From Neohoeflea coraliihabitans (GTDB lineage: Bacteria; Pseudomonadota; Alphaproteobacteria; Rhizobiales; Rhizobiaceae), in NCBI RefSeq assembly GCF_019334345.1, contig NZ_JAHWQX010000004.1, positions 62,001 through 126,000 on the forward strand: DNA of 64,000 bases. The letters run 5' to 3'. Shown one piece after another: positions 37,193 through 44,580 of the stretch. The notes under the pieces were generated by a model that did no database searches, was not told the DNA's origin, and saw only the letters and a program-made list of their open reading frames with translations. The position numbers were made by a program, and so were the translations under genes. Every line of letters begins with the position of its first letter. Position 1 is the first letter of the stretch.

Positions 37193-37651
37193 ATGAGCGC
37201 CATCGAGGATCCTGACCGTGCCCTGCTGGCGGCTCGCCTCGGCGGAGCCGTCGCCGGCGCCCTGGTCTCGCTCGTCTATCTGTTGCCGCATTCGACCCGC
37301 GAAGCGGCGGCCCGCGGCCTCACCGGCGTGACCGCCGGGCTGGTCTTCGGCGCACCGGTCGGTGCCGCCCTGGCCCAGCGCTTTGCCATCGCCGAGGCGA
37401 TTGGTCCGGTCGAGACGATGCTGATGGGTTCGGCCGCCGCCTCAATGCTGGCCTGGTGGGGGCTCGGCGCCTTGTCGCGCCTGGCCGGCCGGGTGGGCCG
37501 CCGCACCGAGACCGGCACCAGCGCCGCCGGCAAGGGCAGGGAGCGGCACCGCGCCCCGCTGCTGGATCGCCCGCATGGCAGCCGCCCGCCGGCCGCAGCA
37601 GACGGGACAGCGCAAGACAAGCAGCATGCAACGCGGAAGGAGCACCCATGA
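37193..37651 (+). CDS. GTA-associated DUF6107-like membrane protein
   Basis: A 152-residue protein between portal and protease, the position of gene 3.5 in the Rhodobacter GTA. Three hydrophobic segments (about residues 15-32, 42-60 and 70-92) suggest membrane insertion; the C-terminal 55 residues are basic and polar. I recall rhizobial homologues labelled DUF6107; function is unknown. CGGAGA precedes ATG 37193, and the stop overlaps the protease start (ATGA), indicating coupling with the capsid genes. Confidence 0.75.
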   Translation: MSAIEDPDRALLAARLGGAVAGALVSLVYLLPHSTREAAARGLTGVTAGLVFGAPVGAALAQRFAIAEAIGPVETMLMGSAAASMLAWWGLGALSRLAGRVGRRTETGTSAAGKGRERHRAPLLDRPHGSRPPAAADGTAQDKQHATRKEHP

Positions 37652-38196
37652 CGGCAAGCAAGCCGAGCTGGCAGAAAAAGCGCGTCGAACTCGATCTCGA
37701 GGAGGTCGCCGGCGATGGCTCCTTTTCCGGCTATGCCAGCATATTCGGCAGTCTCGATCTCGGCCACGACATCATCGCCCCCGGCGCTTTTGCCGCCAGT
37801 CTGCGCCGCCGCGGCCCGCCCGACATCCGCATGCTCTTCCAGCACGATCCCGACCAGCCGATCGGCCGCTGGACTGCCATCCGCGAGGACGGGCGCGGCC
37901 TGCATGTCGAGGGCAAGCTGGCGCTGGCCACCAGCCGCGGCCGCGAGATTCACGCCCTGATGAAAGCCGGGGCGCTCGATGGCCTGTCGATCGGCTTCCG
38001 CACCCTCAAGGCAGCGCGCCAGCAAAAGGGCGGCGTCAGGCGCATCCTGATGGCCGATCTGTGGGAGATTTCCATCGTCACCTTTCCCATGCAGCCGGAA
38101 GCGCGCGTCACCTCCGTCAAGCATCTTTCGCCCGAAGAGCACCTGATCGCCACCATCCGCCGCGCCACCCGCATCGTCGCCGGCCACGGCGCGTAA
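37648..38196 (+). CDS. GTA prohead protease (HK97 family, S78)
   Basis: A 182-residue head-maturation protease that trims the capsid protein during assembly. The catalytic His lies in LFQHDPDQPIGRW and the Ser in GALDGLSIGFR, both classic for the HK97 prohead protease family; the opening SGYASIFGSLDLGHDII is also diagnostic. ATG 37648 lies inside the previous stop, with GGAAGGAG upstream. The capsid gene follows after 40 bp. Confidence 0.94.
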   Translation: MTASKPSWQKKRVELDLEEVAGDGSFSGYASIFGSLDLGHDIIAPGAFAASLRRRGPPDIRMLFQHDPDQPIGRWTAIREDGRGLHVEGKLALATSRGREIHALMKAGALDGLSIGFRTLKAARQQKGGVRRILMADLWEISIVTFPMQPEARVTSVKHLSPEEHLIATIRRATRIVAGHGA

Positions 38197-38236
38197 CGCT
38201 TGTCTCCTTCCTCCATCCGATCAAAAGGACACGACC

Positions 38237-39496
38237 ATGCACATGACCCGCACCAATGATGCCACGCCATCCCTTGAGACCAAGACGGCCAGCAGCGGCG
38301 AGGTTGCCGGCGCCTTCGACGAATTCATCGCCACCTTCGAGGCCTACAAGGACAGCAATGACCAGCGCCTGGCGCAGATCGAGCGGCGCTCGGCCGCCGA
38401 TGTTCTCACCGAAGAGAAGGCGGAGCGCATCAACCATGCCCTCGACGCGCAGCAGCGCCGGCTGGACGAATTGACCCGCCGCGCCGCGCGTCCGCCGCTG
38501 GCCGCGGGGCGAACCGGGGAGGGGATAAGCGAGCACAAGGACGCCTTCGCCGCCTATATCCGCCGCGGCGAGGAGCGCAATCTGCGCCTGTGCGAGGAAA
38601 AGGCTATGACCAGCGCCTCTGACCCCGATGGCGGTTATCTGGTGCCCGACGAACTCGACAGCGAGATCGGCCGGCGCCTTGCCGACCTGTCGCCGATGCG
38701 GGCCATTGCCACTGTCCGCCAGGTCTCCGGCGCGGTTTTGAAAAAGCCCTTCGCGCTTGACGGCATGGCGGTCGGCTGGGTCGGGGAAACCGATGCGCGG
38801 CCGCAGACGGCGACGCCGCAACTGGCGGAGCTGCAGTTTCCCACCATGGAGCTGTACGCCATGCCGGCTGCCAGCGCCTCGCTGCTCGACGATGCGGCGC
38901 TCGATGTCGAGACCTGGATCGCCTCGGAGGTCGAGGCGGCATTCGCCGAACAGGAGGCAATTGCCTTCATATCCGGTGACGGCGTCAACAAGCCGCGCGG
39001 CCTCACCGATTATCCGAGCGTGGCCGACAGCGCCTGGAGCTGGGGCAATCTCGGCCATGTCGCCACCGGCAGCGATGGCGGCTTCGGCCTCGATCCTTCC
39101 GACCGGCTGATCGAACTGATCTATGCGCTGAAAGCCGGCTACCGCCAGAATGGCCGCTTCCTGATGAACCGCTCGACCCAGGCGCAGATCCGCAAGTTCA
39201 AGGATGCCGACGGCAATTATCTCTGGGTGCCGCCCGCCGGCATCGGACAATCGGCCTCCCTGATGGGATTCCCGATCAGCGAAGCCGAAGCCATGCCGGA
39301 CATTGCCAGCAGCGCCACGGCGATCGCCTTCGGCGATTTCCGGCGCGGCTATCTTGTCGTCGACCGCACCGGCGTGCGCGTGCTGCGCGATCCCTATTCC
39401 GCCAAGCCCTATGTGCTGTTCTACACCACCAAGCGCGTCGGTGGCGGCGTGCAGAATTTCGAGGCCATCAAGCTTCTCAAATTCGCCATCGCCTGA
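38237..39496 (+). CDS. GTA major capsid protein (HK97 fold)
   Basis: A 419-residue capsid precursor. Residues 1-105 form the charged, helical delta domain that acts as scaffold and is removed by the protease; the mature shell domain starts near SASDPDGGYLVPDEL. Hallmarks are AALDVETWIASEVEAAFAEQE, FISGDGVNKPRGL and MNRSTQAQIRKFKDADGNYLW. AAAGGA precedes ATG 38237. An intrinsic terminator lies 22 bases after the stop, suggesting that capsid mRNA is made in excess of downstream genes. Confidence 0.96.
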   Translation: MHMTRTNDATPSLETKTASSGEVAGAFDEFIATFEAYKDSNDQRLAQIERRSAADVLTEEKAERINHALDAQQRRLDELTRRAARPPLAAGRTGEGISEHKDAFAAYIRRGEERNLRLCEEKAMTSASDPDGGYLVPDELDSEIGRRLADLSPMRAIATVRQVSGAVLKKPFALDGMAVGWVGETDARPQTATPQLAELQFPTMELYAMPAASASLLDDAALDVETWIASEVEAAFAEQEAIAFISGDGVNKPRGLTDYPSVADSAWSWGNLGHVATGSDGGFGLDPSDRLIELIYALKAGYRQNGRFLMNRSTQAQIRKFKDADGNYLWVPPAGIGQSASLMGFPISEAEAMPDIASSATAIAFGDFRRGYLVVDRTGVRVLRDPYSAKPYVLFYTTKRVGGGVQNFEAIKLLKFAIA

Positions 39497-39517
39497 ACCT
39501 GGCGAGAACCGTAGTAC

Positions 39518-39548
39518 GGCCGCCGCGCATCCATGCGGCGGCCTTTTT
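39518..39548 (+). terminator. Rho-independent terminator after the GTA capsid gene
   Basis: A perfect 9-bp stem (GGCCGCCGC with GCGGCGGCC) and an 8-base loop are followed by TTTTTCTTT. It lies inside the GTA operon, 26 bp before gene 6. Confidence 0.9.
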
Positions 39549-39573
39549 CTTTCCGTGACGCGGGGAGGGGCGC

Positions 39574-40140
39574 ATGACCCTTATTCTCACCGGGCCGCCG
39601 CTCGGCGAACCGGTTTCGCTTGCCGAGGCGAAGGCGCATCTGCGCCTTGAGAGCGATGCCGAGGACAGTCTGCTTGAAAATCTGATCGCCGCCGCCCGCG
39701 CCCATTGCGAAGCGATCACCGGTCTCGCCCTGCTGACCCAGTCCTTCCGCCTTTTTCTCGACGACTGGCCGTCTGCTCCGGTGATTCAGATTGCCAAGTC
39801 ACCGATCCAGGCAATTGATTCGATGCGGGTTTACGACGCCGCGGGACTTCCCGTCAGTCTTGATGTCACGGATGTGGTCCTTGACGGCCGCGCCCGTCCG
39901 GCACGACTGCACATGGGCAGCGTCGCGGCCACCGCGCGCCAGATCAATGGCATCGAGATCGATTTCACCGCCGGCTTCGGCACCGCCGCCGACATTCCGC
40001 CGGAGCTGCAGCGCGCCATGCTGCTGCACGTGGCGCTGATGTACGAATTTCGCGGTGCCGTGCCGCCGCAAATGCAGCCCGCCGCCGTGCCGCACGGCTA
40101 TGCGTCGCTGGTCGCCCCCTGGCAGCGGCGGGCGATCTGA
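39574..40140 (+). CDS. GTA head-tail connector (gene 6 type, phage gp6-like)
   Basis: A 188-residue protein that binds beneath the portal and joins head to tail. The N-terminal motif PVSLAEAKAHLRLESDAEDSLLENLI and the EAITGLALLTQ segment are standard for phage conserved gp6-like connectors; the C-terminal ADIPPELQRAMLLHVALMYE helix is also typical. The ATG at 39574 follows the capsid terminator by 26 bp; gene 7 starts at the last base of its stop codon. Confidence 0.9.
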   Translation: MTLILTGPPLGEPVSLAEAKAHLRLESDAEDSLLENLIAAARAHCEAITGLALLTQSFRLFLDDWPSAPVIQIAKSPIQAIDSMRVYDAAGLPVSLDVTDVVLDGRARPARLHMGSVAATARQINGIEIDFTAGFGTAADIPPELQRAMLLHVALMYEFRGAVPPQMQPAAVPHGYASLVAPWQRRAI

Positions 40141-40475
40141 TGCCGGCATTTCACTGTGATCCCGGCCGCCTGTCGGCGCGTCTTCTCCTGCAGCAGCCGC
40201 TCGACAGCGACGACGGCCAGGGCGGTACGACGACGAGCTGGGCGGATGTGACGCAGCTCTGGGCGCTGATCGAGCCGCTGAGCGCAACGCCCGGCGAGCA
40301 GGCGGCGCGCCAGGTGGCCATCCACACCCATCGCGTCACCCTGCGCCACCGCACCGGCCTCTTGCGCGGAATGCGCTTTATTTTCGACGGCCGGTTTCTG
40401 CTCATCCGCGCCATCTCGGATCCCGATGCGTCTGGCCGCTATCTGACGTGCCACTGCGAGGAGGAGGAGCCATGA
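40140..40475 (+). CDS. GTA head-tail adaptor (gene 7 type)
   Basis: A 111-residue head-closure or stopper protein of the phage head-tail joining family. The pattern PGRLSARLLLQQP...DGQGGTTTSWADVTQLWALIEPL, followed by THRVTLRHRTGL and GRFLLIRAISDPD, is the conserved core. It is coupled with gene 6 (one-base overlap) and gene 8 (4-bp overlap). Confidence 0.9.
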   Translation: MPAFHCDPGRLSARLLLQQPLDSDDGQGGTTTSWADVTQLWALIEPLSATPGEQAARQVAIHTHRVTLRHRTGLLRGMRFIFDGRFLLIRAISDPDASGRYLTCHCEEEEP

Positions 40476-40873
40476 GCGCCAATCTGCTGCAGGCGGCGGT
40501 GTATCAGCGCCTTGCCGGCGATGCCGCCATCAGCGCGCTGGCCGGGGCCGGCAAGGTGTTCGACGGTCGGCCGCTGCGCAAGACCTTGCCCTATGTGCAT
40601 CTTGGCATCTGGCAGGTCGAGCCGCTCTCCGGCGATGACGGCACCTTCGAGCATCGCTTCGACATCGAGGCCTGGTCGGAACAGGGCGGCCAGCGGGAAG
40701 TGGCTGCCCTCGCCGAGGCGGTGCGCGCCGCCCTGCACGATCAACCGCTGACGCTCGATGGCGCCACGCTGGTCAATCTGCGCCACTGGCGCAGTCGCGC
40801 CGGACGCCAGGCGCAAAGCCGCTTTTACCGCGCCGTCGTCACTTTCCGTGCCGTGGTCGAGACCGCTGCCTGA
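40472..40873 (+). CDS. GTA tail terminator protein (DUF3168, gene 8 type)
   Basis: A 133-residue DUF3168 protein, expected to cap the tail tube at the head-proximal end. ALLQAAVYQRLAGDA-like opening, PYVHLGIWQVEPLSGDDG and a final FYRAVVTFRAVVE strand are typical. ATG 40472 follows a strong GAGGAGGAG ribosome site and overlaps the gene 7 stop by 4 bp. Confidence 0.9.
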   Translation: MSANLLQAAVYQRLAGDAAISALAGAGKVFDGRPLRKTLPYVHLGIWQVEPLSGDDGTFEHRFDIEAWSEQGGQREVAALAEAVRAALHDQPLTLDGATLVNLRHWRSRAGRQAQSRFYRAVVTFRAVVETAA

Positions 40874-40918
40874 ACCCGCCGCCCATAACACCCGGAACGC
40901 CCAACCCAGGAGACCATC

Positions 40919-41326
40919 ATGAGTGCCCAGAAAGGCAAGGATCTGCTGCTCAAGATCGAGAATGCCGGCAGCTATGTCACGGTCGCCGGCCTGCGCACAC
41001 GCCGGCTGGCATTCAACGCCGCCGCGGTCGATGTCACCGACGCTGAATCCGCCGGACGCTGGCGGCAATTGCTGGCCGGCGCCGGCGTGCGCCGCGCCGC
41101 GCTCTCGGGCAGCGGCCTGTTCAAGGACGGCGAGAGCGATGCGCTGGTGCAGACCGTGTTCTTTGACGGCGAGATCCGCAATTGGCAGGTGATCGTGCCC
41201 GATTTCGGCACCATCAGCGGATCCTTCCAGATCGTCGCGCTGGAATATGGCGGCCGCCACGATGGCGAGGTCAGCTTCGACATCGCCCTGGAATCGGCGG
41301 GCGAATTGTCCTTCGGGGCGCTGTGA
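40919..41326 (+). CDS. GTA major tail tube protein (gene 9 type)
   Basis: A 135-residue protein forming the tail tube. The pattern KGKDLLLKIENAG, then TRRLAFNAAAVDVTDAESAGRW and a C-terminal YGGRHDGEVSFDIALESAG strand pair matches the phage major tail protein family used by GTAs. AGGAGA precedes ATG 40919, and the stop overlaps gene 10 by one base. Confidence 0.92.
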   Translation: MSAQKGKDLLLKIENAGSYVTVAGLRTRRLAFNAAAVDVTDAESAGRWRQLLAGAGVRRAALSGSGLFKDGESDALVQTVFFDGEIRNWQVIVPDFGTISGSFQIVALEYGGRHDGEVSFDIALESAGELSFGAL

Positions 41327-41712
41327 TGAGCGCCCGCGGACCGCTGCCCAACCGCCTGCGCGGCGAGATCACGGCGCGCATCGACGGCGAGACGCGCATT
41401 CTGTGCCTGACGCTCGGCGCCCTGGCGGAACTTGAAAGCGCCAGTGACGGGACAGGTCTCGCCGGCCTGGCCCGGCGCCTGTCCGAAACCCGCTTTTCGG
41501 CCGAGGACCTGATCCGCATCTTCGGCGCCGGACTGCGCGGCGGCGGCAATGTCATCACCGACGCGGAAGTGTCCGAGCTCAGGATCGAGGGCGGCGTGCC
41601 GGAAATGGCGCGCATTGCGGCGCGGCTGCTGATCGCCACCTTTGCACCGGACGGCGAGGCGGCCCCAGAACACGCGGCACCAGCGCAGGATCGGCCGGGG
41701 CCTGCGCCATGA
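41326..41712 (+). CDS. GTA gene 10 type protein (tail assembly chaperone)
   Basis: A 128-residue protein with the opening NRLRGEITARIDGETRILCLTLGALAELE, the signature of the gene-transfer-agent family protein at this position. It is presumed to chaperone the tape measure protein together with the next gene. The final 25 residues are Pro/Ala-rich. The start shares a base with the gene 9 stop and its stop overlaps gene 10.1 by 4 bp. Phages often make such a pair through a frameshift; here they are two overlapping genes. Confidence 0.85.
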   Translation: MSARGPLPNRLRGEITARIDGETRILCLTLGALAELESASDGTGLAGLARRLSETRFSAEDLIRIFGAGLRGGGNVITDAEVSELRIEGGVPEMARIAARLLIATFAPDGEAAPEHAAPAQDRPGPAP

Positions 41713-41933
41713 TGCCCGGCAATTCGCATGCGAACACCCTGCCATGGCGGGCAATGATTGCTTTCGGGCTCGGGCGGCTGCGCCTCGCGCCGAAGGAGTT
41801 CTGGGCCCTGAGTTACCCGGAATTCCTGGCGCTGACCGGCAGCATTTCGGTTGCGAAGGCCGCGCCGCTCAGTCGCGTCGATCTCGAGAAACTTCTGCAG
41901 ACCTATCCCGATGGAGACCCTGATGGCCGATGA
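41709..41933 (+). CDS. GTA gene 10.1 type small tail chaperone
   Basis: A 74-residue protein whose middle (AFGLGRLRLAPKEFWALSYPEF) matches the small phage tail assembly chaperone family found after gene 10 in GTAs. Two ATGs occur at 41709 and 41712; the first overlaps the previous stop. Its 3' end overlaps the tape measure gene by 11 bp. Confidence 0.88.
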   Translation: MMPGNSHANTLPWRAMIAFGLGRLRLAPKEFWALSYPEFLALTGSISVAKAAPLSRVDLEKLLQTYPDGDPDGR

Positions 41934-42540
41934 CGAGAGCCGGTGGCCGGACTATGATCTTGAAGCGGTGGAACGTGGGCTTGGAGAACTCGAGGCGCGC
42001 GCCGACCGCTTCGGTGCGGCAATCACCAGCGCCCTGAAATCGGCAATCATCGAGGGCCGCACGCTTGACGATGTCCTCAAATCGCTTGGCCGCACCATGT
42101 CCGGCATCGCGCTCGATGCCGGCCTGGCGCCACTCAAGGATCTGGTCTCCCAGGCGGCCTCCGGCCTGACGGCAAATCTGACCTCTGGCCTGACCTCGTC
42201 TCTCACCTCGGGCCTCGGCAGGATCATGCCCTTTGCCGAGGGCGGCGTGCCGGGACCGCTGACCCCCTTTGCCGAAGGCGGGGTGGTCGATGCGCCGACC
42301 TTCTTCCCGATGGCGGGCGGCGAGACCGGCCTGATGGGCGAGGCCGGCAGCGAGGCGATCCTGCCGCTCAGGCGCGGCAGCGACGGCCGCCTTGGCGTGG
42401 CAGCCCCCGGCGGGCAGGGCGACGCGGTCAATGTCACCTTCAACATCACCACGCCCGATGCCGAAAGCTTTCGCCGCTCGGAAGCACAGATCAGCGCCAT
42501 GCTGGCCCGCTCCGTCGCCCGCGGCAACCGCCTGTTGTGA
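41923..42540 (+). CDS. GTA short tape measure protein (gene 11 type)
   Basis: A 205-residue protein that sets tail length; its small size fits the short tails of GTA particles. The middle is low-complexity (repeated LTSGLTSSLTSGL and FAEGGVPGP/FAEGGVVDAP), followed by a conserved GETGLMGEAGSEAILPLRRG segment typical of phage tail tape measure C-termini. ATG 41923 has GGAG 6 bases upstream (41913-41916); the ATG at 41911 in the same frame is an alternative. Confidence 0.88.
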   Translation: MADDESRWPDYDLEAVERGLGELEARADRFGAAITSALKSAIIEGRTLDDVLKSLGRTMSGIALDAGLAPLKDLVSQAASGLTANLTSGLTSSLTSGLGRIMPFAEGGVPGPLTPFAEGGVVDAPTFFPMAGGETGLMGEAGSEAILPLRRGSDGRLGVAAPGGQGDAVNVTFNITTPDAESFRRSEAQISAMLARSVARGNRLL

Positions 42541-42603
42541 CCACGGTCCCTGCGGCCGATGCGCAATGAACGGGCCGAGACCAGACGAGGAAGATAAACA
42601 CCG

Positions 42604-43245
42604 ATGCCAGAGGATTTTCACGAGGTCAGCCTGCCGCTGCGACTGGCGCTCGGCGCCACCGGAGGGCCGACCCGCCGCACCGACATCGTCGCCCTGTCCA
42701 ATGGCGGTGAGGCACGCAACTCCCGCTGGGCCGACGCGCGGCGCCGCTATGACGTTGGCACGGGGCTGCGTTCGCTCGACGATCTCTATGCCCTGGTGGC
42801 GTTCTTCGAGGCGCGGCGCGGGCAATTGCACGGCTTCCGCTTTCGCGATCCGCTCGACCATTCGAGCGCCGCCCCGCAAGACGCGCCGGCTGCCGGCGAC
42901 CAGATGATCGGCACCGGCGATGGTGTGACGGCGCTGTTTCAGCTGCACAAGACCTATGCCGACGCCGGTGGCGCCACCAGCCGGCTGATCGAAAAGCCGG
43001 TGGACGGCACGGTGCTCGTCGCCATCGATGCAACACCGCTCGATCCTTCCCTGTTCGCGGTCGACGCGACGCGTGGCCTGATCAGCATCGAGCCGGCGGC
43101 AATCCCGCCCAGCGGGGCCGTGGTGACGGCGGGTTATCTGTTCGACACGCCGGTGCGTTTTGACGCCGACCGCATCGAAGTCAATCTCGCCGCCTTCCGC
43201 GCCGGATCGGTGCCGAGCGTGCCGCTCAGGGAGATCCGCCCGTGA
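42604..43245 (+). CDS. GTA distal tail protein (DUF2460, gene 12 type)
   Basis: A 213-residue DUF2460 protein, presumed to form the distal tail ring. The family signature FHEVSLPLRLALGATGGPTRRTDIV at the start and the RRGQLHGFRFRDPLDHSS stretch are clear, as is the LFQLHKTY segment. GAGGAAG lies upstream of ATG 42604. Its stop overlaps gene 13 by 4 bp. Confidence 0.93.
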   Translation: MPEDFHEVSLPLRLALGATGGPTRRTDIVALSNGGEARNSRWADARRRYDVGTGLRSLDDLYALVAFFEARRGQLHGFRFRDPLDHSSAAPQDAPAAGDQMIGTGDGVTALFQLHKTYADAGGATSRLIEKPVDGTVLVAIDATPLDPSLFAVDATRGLISIEPAAIPPSGAVVTAGYLFDTPVRFDADRIEVNLAAFRAGSVPSVPLREIRP

Positions 43246-44132
43246 AGCTCGTGCCGCAACCGCTCGCCGACCATCTCGCCGGCGCTGCCACCACCACCTG
43301 CCACGCCTGGCGCCTGACCCGCCGCGACGGCCTGGTGCTCGGCTTTTCCGAACATGACCGCGATCTCGCCTTCGATGCCACGCTGTTTCGCGCCGCCACC
43401 GGCTTTGACGGCAGCGAGGTGGAGACGGCGCTGGGCCTGTCTGCCGACGCGAGCGACGTGCTCGGCGCGTTTTCCGCCGAGGCGATCACCCGCGACGACC
43501 TCCTGGCTGGACGCTATGACGGTGCCTTGGTCGAGACCTTCCTGGTCAACTGGCAGGCGCCGGAAGACCATATTCTGCTTTCGACGCGGGAACTGGGTGA
43601 GGTGCGCGCCGGCCCCCTGGCTTTCCGCGCCGAACTGCGCAGCCTTGCCGCCCGCCTCGATCAGGTCCAGGGTCGCATCTATGCGCGCCACTGCGACGCC
43701 GTGCTCGGCGATGGCCGCTGCCGCTTTGACCTTGAGCAGGCCGGCTTCGGCGCGACCGCCAGCGTTCTCGCCGCCGTCGGGGATGATGTCCTGACCTCTG
43801 CCGACCTTGGCGCATTCGCCGATGGCTGGTTCTCCAATGGCCGCATCACATTTGTCAGCGGCGCGCTCGCAGGCCTCGAATTCGCGCTTTCGGATCATCG
43901 CCTGGAGGCGGGCGTCGCCACCCTGACCCTGTGGTCGGCGAGCGAGATGCGGCCAATGCCGGGCGATGCCTTCACCATCCATGCCGGCTGCGACAAGCGC
44001 CGCGAAACCTGTCGCGACAAATTCGATAATCTCCTAAACTTTCAGGGGTTTCCCTTCATGCCGGGCAGCGACTTTGCCTATGGCTATGCCGACGAGGACA
44101 GTGTGCATGACGGCCGGCCGATTGTCCTGTGA
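43242..44132 (+). CDS. GTA tail hub protein (DUF2163, gene 13 type)
   Basis: A 296-residue phage-conserved DUF2163 protein. Typical elements are TTTCHAWRLTRRDGLVLGFSEHDRDL near the N-terminus and the C-terminal Cys-bearing block AGCDKRRETCRDKFDNLLNFQGFPFMPG; in the Rhodobacter GTA structure this subunit binds an Fe-S-type centre through Cys residues, and four Cys occur here in similar regions. The start codon is GTG at 43242, overlapping the gene 12 stop. Confidence 0.93.
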   Translation: MKLVPQPLADHLAGAATTTCHAWRLTRRDGLVLGFSEHDRDLAFDATLFRAATGFDGSEVETALGLSADASDVLGAFSAEAITRDDLLAGRYDGALVETFLVNWQAPEDHILLSTRELGEVRAGPLAFRAELRSLAARLDQVQGRIYARHCDAVLGDGRCRFDLEQAGFGATASVLAAVGDDVLTSADLGAFADGWFSNGRITFVSGALAGLEFALSDHRLEAGVATLTLWSASEMRPMPGDAFTIHAGCDKRRETCRDKFDNLLNFQGFPFMPGSDFAYGYADEDSVHDGRPIVL

Positions 44133-44577
44133 CGACGCGGTGGCGTGTGGCGCAGCGATTGTCGCGCTGGCCCGCCAATGGATCGGCACCCCTTACCGCC
44201 ACCAGGCGTCGCACAAGGGGGTCGGCGCCGATTGTCTCGGCCTGGTGCGCGGCGTGTTCACCGAGGCGACCGGGCGCATCATCCCACTGCCGGCGCCCTA
44301 TGCCCGCGACTGGGCGGAACGCTGCCACGAAGAGCGTCTGCTCGACGCGGCGCGGCACTATTGCGGCGCGCCCCTGCCATGCGGCGCGGCGCTGCCCGGC
44401 GACATTGTCATCTTTCGCTGGCAGGCCGGTTCCGCCGCCAAGCATGCCGGCATCCTGTCGCCCGCCCGGCGCTTCATCCACGCCTATGAACCGGCCGGTG
44501 TCATCGAATCGCCGCTGACCCCGAGCTGGGCCCGGCGCATCGTCGGCACCTTTCGCATTGCCAGGACAAGGGACTGA
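44107..44577 (+). CDS. GTA NlpC/P60 peptidase (gene 14 type)
   Basis: A 156-residue cell-wall peptidase that helps the particle cross peptidoglycan of the recipient. The catalytic Cys is in GADCLGLVRGV and the His in SAAKHAGIL, as expected for NlpC/P60 proteins; WIGTPYRHQA is the usual preceding motif. ATG 44107 gives the canonical length and overlaps the gene 13 end by 26 bp; a start further upstream is possible. Three bases separate it from gene 15. Confidence 0.92.
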   Translation: MTAGRLSCDDAVACGAAIVALARQWIGTPYRHQASHKGVGADCLGLVRGVFTEATGRIIPLPAPYARDWAERCHEERLLDAARHYCGAPLPCGAALPGDIVIFRWQAGSAAKHAGILSPARRFIHAYEPAGVIESPLTPSWARRIVGTFRIARTRD

Positions 44578-44580
44578 ACC

